From the NCBI GenBank assembly GCA_044371425.1, contig JBILTR010000020.1, positions 36,750 through 100,749 of the forward strand: a stretch of 64,000 nucleotides of DNA, read 5' to 3'. The translations under genes were made by a program, and so were the position numbers. Source of the DNA: JBEISR01 sp044371425. Lineage in GTDB: Bacteria; Planctomycetota; Planctomycetia; Pirellulales; Pirellulaceae. The notes beneath the pieces were generated by a model that worked only from the letters and a program-made list of their open reading frames with translations, was not told the origin of the DNA and did not search any database. Positions 43,115 through 50,665 of this stretch are shown in pieces (within the stretch, counting starts at the first letter, position 1; every line of letters starts with the position of its first letter).

Positions 43115-43827
43115 GTGAAGATCCGAAAAGGAATGAGGATTACGGCAAGCTGATTGCCGATCGCTGGAGTGAACTACAGCAGACAGTCGCCTCCACCGCA
43201 GCCCAGGCCGGTCGCAGCGGCGAATCGGTCACCATTCTTGGCGTCACCAAGTATGTCGATGCCGCATCGGCTCGCCTGCTGGCAGAGGCGGGATGTCTGG
43301 ACTTGGCGGAGAACCGCCCTCAGATGCTATGGGAGAAAGCCGAAGCGCTGAACGATCTGCACATCCGATGGCACCTGATCGGCCATCTCCAGCGCAACAA
43401 GGTCCGCCGATCTCTCCCTTTGCTGGCATGGATCCACTCTGTCGATTCCATCCGTCTGATCGATGCCCTTGGGGAAGAGGCAACGACGCAAGGTGTTCCC
43501 CTGAATCTCCTGATCGAGGTCAACGCGACCGGTGAACCGGCCAAGACGGGGGCGACCCCGGAAGACACACCATCGCTGCTAGAAGCCGCGTTGCAATGGA
43601 AGTCGCTTCATGTCGGTGGCCTCATGGGGATGGCACCGCTGGAAGGGGGGCCGGCCGCTGCAAGAAAAACCTTCGCCGCGATCCGAACGCTCCGCGATAC
43701 CATGGCGCAGCGATTCGGTTCGGTCTTGCCATTGCCTCATCTTTCGATGGGGATGAGCGGCGATTATCGCGAAGCGATCCAAGAGGGTGCCACCATGATC
43801 CGCATCGGCTCGGCGCTCTTCCCCTAA
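43111..43827 (+). CDS. YggS family pyridoxal phosphate homeostasis protein
   Basis: The 238-residue protein is a single-domain PLP-binding TIM barrel like the N-terminal domain of alanine racemase. The PLP-binding lysine is K47 in GVTKYVDAASARLLAEAG. Other landmarks are AENRPQMLWEKAEAL, RWHLIGHLQRNKVR, LIEVNATGEPAKTGA, GLMGMAPLE and the end LSMGMSGDYREAIQEGATMIRIGSALF. YggS/PROSC proteins control the free PLP pool and amino-acid balance and have no known turnover activity. The start at 43111 overlaps the upstream stop as ATGA, which decides it against longer upstream frames. Confidence 0.94.
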   Translation: MSEDPKRNEDYGKLIADRWSELQQTVASTAAQAGRSGESVTILGVTKYVDAASARLLAEAGCLDLAENRPQMLWEKAEALNDLHIRWHLIGHLQRNKVRRSLPLLAWIHSVDSIRLIDALGEEATTQGVPLNLLIEVNATGEPAKTGATPEDTPSLLEAALQWKSLHVGGLMGMAPLEGGPAAARKTFAAIRTLRDTMAQRFGSVLPLPHLSMGMSGDYREAIQEGATMIRIGSALFP

Positions 43828-43914
43828 GTCGCTTCAGGGCGATTCCCCGGTTCAGGATGCCGCGCCGCTAGGAGGGACACTGCTCCCATCGACGTGGAAC
43901 GTACAGAACCACGA

Positions 43915-44856
43915 TCAGACTTCCGAGCGACCTGGCATAGCGATTGCCGATCCGTTCGCTTCAGGACGGCACTTCCAACCGCACAGCTGCCGAGCCCGGA
44001 GGTCGCATTCCCTTAGTGCACTTTGCAGCCGTGCGATCGATTCGCCATCCGAACCTTTCTGAAAAGCCGAAGGAGGCAGCGGTTTGCCAACCACCATCGC
44101 TACCGGATGCCAACCCGGCGCCGATCGCCCGCGCGGCAGTACGTCGTAGGCTCCCACGATTGCCATCGGGACCACAGGAACACCAGCGCGACGCGCCAGC
44201 ACCAGAAACCCTGGCTTGACCTCCTGCAGACTGCCATCGGGGGTCCTGGTGCCCTCAGGAAACATCAGCACACTCTGGCCCCCCTGGATGGCGCTAAGCG
44301 TCTGGCGAAGCCCGGCCAGCCCACCCCCTTCGCGGTCCAAAGGAATCACTCCGTTGTAGCGCAGGAAGGCACCAAAGAGAGGGTTCCGAAAGAGGCTCTT
44401 GCGAGCCAAATAGAGAATCTTGTGGTTGGCGATCAGCCCTACCAGGACAGGATCCAGCAACGACTGGTGCGAGGAGGCAATCAATGCGGGATGCACCAGA
44501 TGCTCCCTCCCCTCCACTCGCAAATCGAGCGCGCCGATGGCCGTCCAGCGCGCCGTCAGGTGCATGGCTCGATAAAGCCACCGCTGGCCCCAGGTGGGAT
44601 CGAACCGAACCAAACTCGCGTCGTTCCTGCTCAAAACGGCCCCTGCTCTCTGTGCAACTCTTGATCCCCCACTCCAGCCCCGTCGCTCGCACCCTGGAAC
44701 TCGATCGTAGTCACCCTCTTTCCGAGCGGTCAATCCGCGCCGGTCCTTCCGCTGGCTCCCGCCCCATGCCACCGAATCCCAGCCCCGTTCACTCGGCCGC
44801 TGGCATCCCTCGCGATAACTCCTGGCAGACCACCTGCACCAATTCCTCGACCACAT
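43915..44856 (-). CDS. 1-acyl-sn-glycerol-3-phosphate acyltransferase (PlsC-like)
   Basis: The PlsC/LPLAT domain transfers an acyl chain to lysophosphatidic acid in phospholipid synthesis. The catalytic block is HQSLLDP (HxxxxD with Ser). Block II/III are LARKSLFRNPLFGAFLRYNGVIPLDR and LMFPEGTRTPDG, and block IV is VPVVPMAIVGA. The start is uncertain. ATG 44856 overlaps the end of cmk by 68 bases and gives a poorly ordered ~75-residue lead. A TTG at 44634 just before SRNDASLVRFDPTWG would give a more normal ~240-residue protein. It lies downstream of cmk, as in several bacteria where cmk, plsC and rpsA are clustered. Confidence 0.85.
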   Translation of the reverse strand: MWSRNWCRWSARSYREGCQRPSERGWDSVAWGGSQRKDRRGLTARKEGDYDRVPGCERRGWSGGSRVAQRAGAVLSRNDASLVRFDPTWGQRWLYRAMHLTARWTAIGALDLRVEGREHLVHPALIASSHQSLLDPVLVGLIANHKILYLARKSLFRNPLFGAFLRYNGVIPLDREGGGLAGLRQTLSAIQGGQSVLMFPEGTRTPDGSLQEVKPGFLVLARRAGVPVVPMAIVGAYDVLPRGRSAPGWHPVAMVVGKPLPPSAFQKGSDGESIARLQSALRECDLRARQLCGWKCRPEANGSAIAMPGRSEV

Positions 44857-45481
44857 CCTCGGGGCTTTTTCCGTCGGTCGTAACGACGCGCGCGTCAGGG
44901 GGCTGTACCAGCGGCCCTATCGTTCTCTGTCGGTCATCGGCATCCCGCTTCTGGATCGCCGCGACGATTTCCTCCAGACTGGGGTCATGCCCACTTCGTC
45001 GCAGCTCTTCAAAACGTCTCCTCGCCCGTTCTTCCACCGAAGCGGTCAGGAAGATTTTGCAGGGCGAATCGGGAAAGACCACCGATCCCTGATCGCGCCC
45101 CTCCGACACCACTCGCTTTCCCTCGCACCAGGCTCGCTGCAACATCACCATCGACTCTCGCACCGCTCGATTGGCGGAAACCGCCTGGATCGCCGCCGGT
45201 CCAAGACTCGCATCCGATAGCTCCGAAGCCACGAACCGCTGGCCATCAATCGTTAGATCGTCACCCTCCCATTTGACCACGGCATCCTTCCATCGCCACT
45301 GGATCTCTGCTGGGGATATCTGTTGGGCAATCATCCAAGCAGCGGCGGTACGATACATGCGACCTGTGTTGAGCAATTGGAAGCCCAGCCTCCTGGCTAG
45401 TCCGGCGGCTGCAGTGCTCTTTCCGGCGCCAGCCGGCCCATCGATGGTGATCACCATGAAGCGATAAATCCCGTACGTCAT
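44789..45481 (-). CDS. cmk: Cytidylate kinase
   Basis: Cmk phosphorylates CMP and dCMP with ATP. The 230-residue protein has the P-loop GPAGAGKSTAAAGLARRLG near residue 15-33, the NMP-binding segment NTGRMYRTAAAWMI, the SEGRDQGSVVFPDSPCKIFL segment characteristic of Cmk, and a LID region ERARRRFEELRRSG. The frame starts at 45481, overlapping the stop of the transglutaminase gene as ATGA; an internal ATG at 45457 (MVITIDGPAG) is the more usual family start. The plsC-like gene follows. Confidence 0.95.
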   Translation of the reverse strand: MTYGIYRFMVITIDGPAGAGKSTAAAGLARRLGFQLLNTGRMYRTAAAWMIAQQISPAEIQWRWKDAVVKWEGDDLTIDGQRFVASELSDASLGPAAIQAVSANRAVRESMVMLQRAWCEGKRVVSEGRDQGSVVFPDSPCKIFLTASVEERARRRFEELRRSGHDPSLEEIVAAIQKRDADDRQRTIGPLVQPPDARVVTTDGKSPEDVVEELVQVVCQELSRGMPAAE

Positions 45482-48024
45482 GTCCCATGAGCTGCCGACT
45501 GGGCCCCAGAGCCCCGCGATGCCTTGAACTGATCCAGCCCCGAACCGATCTCCTCAAGCCAAGTGGTCAACTGCGAGGGAGGAGCCGCTTCCGGCGGAAT
45601 CGATACACCGTAACGTGCCGTCAGGTAGCTGGCAAGGAAGCTGCGAACCGCATCGATGCTGGAGGGGCTGACCGATTGGCTACGCCACGCTTCCAGGACT
45701 CGATCGATCCATTCGGCGAGCGTCTCCGAATCCTCTTTCCTGCAGACTTCCCGATCCATCAACTCCATCAGCGGCAGCGCTCCGGAGGCCCAGCGCACGC
45801 GTTGATCGGAAAGCAGTTGCCTTGGGGGTGGCCCAGTCAGTTTGCTCCAAAGCACTCGCGACGCGATCCAGCCCAGCAGCACCAGACCGATGGCAGCTGG
45901 CACCAACAGAAACAACGCTCCCACAATCGCTCGATCGATCCAAACCGCATTGGATCCCCCACCTATCTTGGGCAAACTCGATTCCAACCACTCATGCAGC
46001 CGCTGATAGTACTGGCGATACATCCCCTTGGACGAACGACTCAACTCCTCCATCAGCGGCGTCTGATGCGATCGATCCATATCGATCACATAGCGTTTCC
46101 AAAGATGCTCGACAAAGTCGAACGTGGCGCGCTGGGGCTCCCGAATCGCCACCCCGGCATTGGAACCGGATCCAGCAGGGGTTGGATCGAATCGGACCCA
46201 AGCCCCGGTCAACTCTTCCGGCAGTTCCGGATACCGCTCGCTGACCTCCAGCTGACTCCTGGTGAAAAAACATTCCAGCCACGCATGGGCATGATTCTGT
46301 CGCACCAGGAAATAGTTCCCAACGTCGTTGTATTCATTCGGTCGAAATCCAACCACCACGCGTGTGGGAACCTGCAGCGATCGCATCATCATGGTCATCG
46401 CCGAAGCAAAGAACTGGCAATGCCCTCGCTTCTGATGGACGACGAAATCCTCAATCGGATCGAGCAGTGGATCGCGAGGCAGATTCAAATCGGTGGTGTA
46501 TTGGAACTCCCTCCCGGAGCTCAAATAGCGTTCGATCGCAAAAGCCTGCTCCACCGGACTCGAATCGACTATTTCCTCCAGCTTCAAGATTCGGTCCCGA
46601 CACTCCAGCACACCGCGCATTCGGCTGGGATGGTACCTGGTGAGCTGGCTCCACTGGTGACGTGTGAAAAGCCGAGGGTCCTCGGGGTTCCCAGCGCTGT
46701 GCTGCTGGTCATCGATGAAATACTCATCGCTGTCGGCCATCCATCGCGTCTGCATACCGCGCTGGAAGGCCGTGGTCCGAAAGCTATAGGTGCGGCGCAC
46801 CTTCTGCTGGAAGCCCGAAATCTGCCGGTCGCTCAACTGCCACACCTTGCGCATCATCTCCGACTGCACCGAATCGTCGTGCCGAAAGAAGGGAGCGACC
46901 ACCATCGAATAGGCACCTGTCGAACCGGAATCGTGAATCCTGGCCACCACCGGGTCGGCCAGTTCACGCAAAGCCTCCCTCACCAGCGACTCCGGCGGCA
47001 GCTGCTTCTCGCGCTGGTCCATCAAGTACTCGCTCAAATCCCCCTGAAACCAATAGCCCCGATCCCCGTTGGGCCGATACTCCGACAGGCTCACACCTCG
47101 CAGATAAGGCGGCTCCGTCGGCTCATAGGGCTCCCCTTGCAGCGTCTCAAATTCAATCCTCAGCACCACCGCGTCGTTCTGCAGCAACGCCCCAACCTGG
47201 TCCAACGTCATCGAATCGTTGAATCCAATCGATGCCTCCCCCATGCCGCGATGGGAGTAAAAGCCATGGTTCAACCTCGGGAACGCATAGAAATAGAGGA
47301 CCGAAAAGAGCAGGGTGGCTGCGGCCAGCGGCAACGACTGATCGAACCACCAGTTGGCCGACATTCGGTTGCCTTGCGAGCCCCCCAACGAGACGGCCTG
47401 CGAGGATGCCGGCGAGGCTGCCGATAGCCGCACCGTCGTCTCCAACGGCTGCCGCTCCCGACCTGTCCAGCGATTCCATCGCTCCTTCCATCCCCGAGGC
47501 TCCACTCTCATCCCAACGGCCCTTTCCTGCGCGATCAACTGCGATTGATGCAGCAGCAAGGTGACGCTTAATGCGATCGCCGGAATCAGAAAGATCCCAA
47601 AGATCAGCCGCTCATTCAGCAGGCAGGCAACCACCAGTTCCAGGAGGACGAAGACTCCGATCTGCTCGAAAGTGCGAGACGACTTGGCTTGAAATAGGAG
47701 TGGAATCTGGGCGTAGATCAGCAACTTGGCCACCGACACCAGTTGAAATTGTTCCCCCGCAGTCAGGTACTCTCGAATCGCGAGAATGGCCCCCGCATTC
47801 ATCAAGACGTAGACGAGAAGTTTCGGAAGCCGAATCCACTGCAGGCGATCGGTGTAAATCCACGATGCGATGACCGCCACAATCACCTGCAGCGTCAAAT
47901 CAAAAGCACCAGCCCCCAGGCCCACCAGCACCGCCGCCAGTATCGCCAGCGATCCCATCAGAATCGCCAAGCGAAAATGGCGACTATCGTATGGTTTGCT
48001 TGATCCGACGGCCGCGTCGCTCAT
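45478..48024 (-). CDS. Transglutaminase-like membrane protein (TgpA/DUF3488 type)
   Basis: The 848-residue protein starts at MSDAAVGSSKPYD. Residues ~20-190 contain about five membrane helices and a sixth lies near 245-265; this is the DUF3488 membrane module. A long periplasmic part follows, with the transglutaminase core at ~490-615: catalytic Cys536 in KRGHCQFFASAM, a His in NHAHAWLE, and an Asp in WVRFDPTP. A last helix lies near 705-725, followed by a DUF4129-like cytoplasmic tail (ALPLMELMDREVCRKEDSETL). Such proteins are encoded with MoxR and DUF58 genes and are linked to cell-envelope stress and protein maturation. ATGA overlaps join it to the DUF58 gene (48021-48024) and to cmk. Confidence 0.92.
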   Translation of the reverse strand: MSDAAVGSSKPYDSRHFRLAILMGSLAILAAVLVGLGAGAFDLTLQVIVAVIASWIYTDRLQWIRLPKLLVYVLMNAGAILAIREYLTAGEQFQLVSVAKLLIYAQIPLLFQAKSSRTFEQIGVFVLLELVVACLLNERLIFGIFLIPAIALSVTLLLHQSQLIAQERAVGMRVEPRGWKERWNRWTGRERQPLETTVRLSAASPASSQAVSLGGSQGNRMSANWWFDQSLPLAAATLLFSVLYFYAFPRLNHGFYSHRGMGEASIGFNDSMTLDQVGALLQNDAVVLRIEFETLQGEPYEPTEPPYLRGVSLSEYRPNGDRGYWFQGDLSEYLMDQREKQLPPESLVREALRELADPVVARIHDSGSTGAYSMVVAPFFRHDDSVQSEMMRKVWQLSDRQISGFQQKVRRTYSFRTTAFQRGMQTRWMADSDEYFIDDQQHSAGNPEDPRLFTRHQWSQLTRYHPSRMRGVLECRDRILKLEEIVDSSPVEQAFAIERYLSSGREFQYTTDLNLPRDPLLDPIEDFVVHQKRGHCQFFASAMTMMMRSLQVPTRVVVGFRPNEYNDVGNYFLVRQNHAHAWLECFFTRSQLEVSERYPELPEELTGAWVRFDPTPAGSGSNAGVAIREPQRATFDFVEHLWKRYVIDMDRSHQTPLMEELSRSSKGMYRQYYQRLHEWLESSLPKIGGGSNAVWIDRAIVGALFLLVPAAIGLVLLGWIASRVLWSKLTGPPPRQLLSDQRVRWASGALPLMELMDREVCRKEDSETLAEWIDRVLEAWRSQSVSPSSIDAVRSFLASYLTARYGVSIPPEAAPPSQLTTWLEEIGSGLDQFKASRGSGAQSAAHGT

Positions 48025-49265
48025 GGCATGTATCTCTGAAAGATCGAATGGACGACTGCTCCCGATCCATGAATCCAAGCGGCTGGCCGCTGGGCACCTA
48101 ACGGTCCATCGGAAGTCGCCGGCGGCCCGCTCCCGGTAGCCTGCAGCTGGGGAATTCCCTGCGCCAGGGAACGAGGACTGATCACCCAGATTCTCGAAGC
48201 GGACACGCCACGCCCGATCAACTCCTTCCACCCCAAGCGCCAGGCCTCGGGATCCGCTCGATCCACCTCCGCCAGATAAGCCCAGAATCGGTCAAAACCT
48301 CTCCCGGTTCCGACCGCAAAATGTCGGACCTGCCCCCGGTCGGCCACGACCACCTGAAGCCCGTTCGACCCGACATCCACCAGGTGCTTGACCAGCGTCA
48401 CAGCAAACTCCAAAGTTTCATCCAGCGCGGACGCAGGGCTTCCAGCGTCGCACAGATCGATCAGGATTCCGGCGGGGAAGGAATCCTCGCGCTGGAACTG
48501 CCTAACCTGCAGCGTACCGCGTTTGGCGGAACTCCTCCAGTGAATCCACTTCCTTGGATCCCCCGGCTGAAAATCGCGCAAGCCCGATGGATCCCCCTCC
48601 TGCACCGCGGTCGCTCGCCGCGTACTCCATCCCGCCGATTGCTCGGCCGCAAGAACCCGCTGCCAACCGCTTCTCACCATCCCCAAAGGAGGACGGACCG
48701 GCAGGACATCGATCCCGCCCTTACGACTTTTGGCATACAGCAATCCCAGCGGGAAACGCGAATGGATCTCCATCGGCCCCCATCGATAAAGCCCCCGCTC
48801 ATCGCAGACACATTGCGATGCGATCGGTTCGACGCCCCCGCCAACCACCTTGGGGAGGAACAGTCGCATCGAGACTTCACGTGGCTTTTCCTCCCCGGCC
48901 TTTTGCGGCGGGATCAGCCGGTCTTGCAGCTCCAACATCGATGCCGCAATCCAGCGGCGGGGATTATGGACCTCCCATCGCACTTCAAAGGGCTTGCGAG
49001 CGACCGGGCGAGGTTCCACCCGCCGTTCCATCACCAGCCAGGACAGGTTCTTCACGCCAAGCCGCCACTGCAGGAGAAAAAAGGCGAAGAGAATCCCTGC
49101 CAGCACCACCAGCAGATTGACGTCCCGGAGAATCGCTCCCACCAAAATGAATATCACCAAGGCAGAAAAGTTGAACCCTTCCCTGGTCCATCGGGTGTGG
49201 GGGACTCCCACTTCCAGGAGCGCATCGCGGCCCTCTTCCTCCCGTCGGTCCCGGTCGCTTGCCAT
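48021..49265 (-). CDS. DUF58 domain protein
   Basis: The 414-residue protein starts at MASDRDRREEEGRD. Two membrane helices lie at ~30-65 (FSALVIFILVGAILRDVNLLVVLAGILFAFFL). A beta-rich region follows, then the DUF58 signature GDPSGLRDFQPGDPRKWIHWRSSAKRGTLQVRQ, continuing into a vWA-like fold (FPAGILIDLCDAGSPASALDETLEFA). DUF58 proteins work with MoxR-type AAA ATPases and transglutaminase partners in complex assembly; the exact role is unknown. It lies 159 bases downstream of moxR and overlaps the transglutaminase gene. The frame extends upstream to 49421, but residues before 49265 are not family-like. Confidence 0.92.
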   Translation of the reverse strand: MASDRDRREEEGRDALLEVGVPHTRWTREGFNFSALVIFILVGAILRDVNLLVVLAGILFAFFLLQWRLGVKNLSWLVMERRVEPRPVARKPFEVRWEVHNPRRWIAASMLELQDRLIPPQKAGEEKPREVSMRLFLPKVVGGGVEPIASQCVCDERGLYRWGPMEIHSRFPLGLLYAKSRKGGIDVLPVRPPLGMVRSGWQRVLAAEQSAGWSTRRATAVQEGDPSGLRDFQPGDPRKWIHWRSSAKRGTLQVRQFQREDSFPAGILIDLCDAGSPASALDETLEFAVTLVKHLVDVGSNGLQVVVADRGQVRHFAVGTGRGFDRFWAYLAEVDRADPEAWRLGWKELIGRGVSASRIWVISPRSLAQGIPQLQATGSGPPATSDGPLGAQRPAAWIHGSGAVVHSIFQRYMP

Positions 49266-49424
49266 GGCATCACCCTGAACCTTCGATCCGCAGATCCGAT
49301 CGCCACCCACCGCCAAAATCAGACTCCTCGCCTCAGCCCCCAGCCGCGACTGCGTGGGACAGCCCGCGACTGCCTTGGACTCCTCGACGGAAAACCGTAC
49401 CGAAGCATCCAGCCGACCCATCCA

Positions 49425-50366
49425 TCATACGGGAACCCGAATTCCCGCAAGGATCTCTTCCACCATCGATTCGGTCGCGTCTCGCTCCGTCCCCGCACTG
49501 AATCCCTCGGGGATCAATCGGTGAGCGATCACCGGCACGGCGAGTCTCTTGATGTCATCGGGGATCATGTAGCTGCGTCGTTCCAGCAGCGCAAAGGCCT
49601 GACCAGCGCGGTACAGCCCAAGCGCCCCTCGCGTGCTCAGCCCCACCGAGATGCGGCGGTGATTGCGGGTACCCTCGACGATATCCTGCAGATAATCCAG
49701 GACGCTATCGTCCGCATGAATGGCCCGGACCGCTTCTTGAATTTTCAGCACATCGGCGACCGTCGCAACGCTGGGAAGCGCATCGACTGGTTCTCCCGCC
49801 TGATGCGATCGGAAGACCTGCCGCTCCACCTCTCGTGGTGGATACCCAACCTTGATCCGCAGGAGGAATCGATCGAGTTGGCTTTCGGGAAGCAGGTAGG
49901 TCCCCTCGAACTCGTAGGGGTTCTGCGTTGCAATCACCAGGAAAGGATCGGGCAATTTGTGCGTCGTCCCATCCACGCTCACCTGCCGCTCACTCATCGC
50001 CTCCAGCAGCGCGCTCTGCGTCTTCGGAGGGGCGCGGTTGATCTCATCCCCAAGGACCACGTGCGCGAAGATAGGACCGGGATGAAATCGGAATTCTCCA
50101 TCCGAAGCGTGAAACACGCTGCTTCCGACGATATCGCTGGGAAGTAGATCGGGGGTGAACTGAATGCGGTTGAACTTCCCCTCGATGCTGCGAGCCAATG
50201 CCTTTCCTAACAGGGTCTTCCCAACGCCCGGCACATCCTCCAACAGCAAGTGGTCTCCGGCCAGCAACGCCACCAGCGTCCACTTGACCACCTCCGACTT
50301 GCCAAGCACCACCGATTCCATGTTGCTTTGCAAACGCTGGATGGTTTCTTCGATCCCTTGGCTCAT
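49425..50366 (-). CDS. MoxR family AAA ATPase
   Basis: The 313-residue protein starts at MSQGIEETIQRLQSNM. Walker A is EDVPGVGKTLLGKAL (~38-52). The Walker B region is VVLGDEINRAPPKTQSALLEAMSERQVSVDG, sensor 1 is FLVIATQNPYEFEGTYLLPESQLDRF, and the C-terminal lid contains GLSTRGALGLYRAGQAFALL. MoxR ATPases act as chaperone-like remodelling factors for membrane or metal-containing complexes. It heads the moxR - DUF58 - transglutaminase - cmk - plsC cluster. The longer frame to 50621 is not supported by family similarity. It is divergent from the GH63-like gene, with 299 bases between starts. Confidence 0.95.
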   Translation of the reverse strand: MSQGIEETIQRLQSNMESVVLGKSEVVKWTLVALLAGDHLLLEDVPGVGKTLLGKALARSIEGKFNRIQFTPDLLPSDIVGSSVFHASDGEFRFHPGPIFAHVVLGDEINRAPPKTQSALLEAMSERQVSVDGTTHKLPDPFLVIATQNPYEFEGTYLLPESQLDRFLLRIKVGYPPREVERQVFRSHQAGEPVDALPSVATVADVLKIQEAVRAIHADDSVLDYLQDIVEGTRNHRRISVGLSTRGALGLYRAGQAFALLERRSYMIPDDIKRLAVPVIAHRLIPEGFSAGTERDATESMVEEILAGIRVPV

Positions 50367-50665
50367 AGTCGCTCCGGGCCTGCAAACAGAAAAGAAAAAA
50401 CGAATGGCGGGGCAGCCAATCCACTGGCCTTCGGCGACGCATCGTCCATCCCCCGTCCCCGGGCATGGATGGACAAACTCCGCTGCGCACATTTGGCCAC
50501 GAGAGAAAATTGTATCCCATCGCCGAGCCCCGGATTTTGTCGGTCGATGAAATCCAATCGAAAATGGGAGTCGCTGGCAAGCAACTTCCCGCGCCCTGTC
50601 GGCTACACTCACCTTTTGCACGTCGTACGCTCTCCCGCAATCACGTTTCTTAGGATCGCTTTGGC

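Noticed and set aside
45487..47427. 646-residue plus-strand open frame opposite the transglutaminase gene
   Set aside because: It is His/Arg/Gln-rich, as expected for the antisense of a GC-rich gene. The minus strand has catalytic motifs and membrane segments.
48321..50147. 608-residue plus-strand open frame opposite DUF58 and moxR
   Set aside because: It spans two unrelated, motif-supported genes on the other strand and has no family features.
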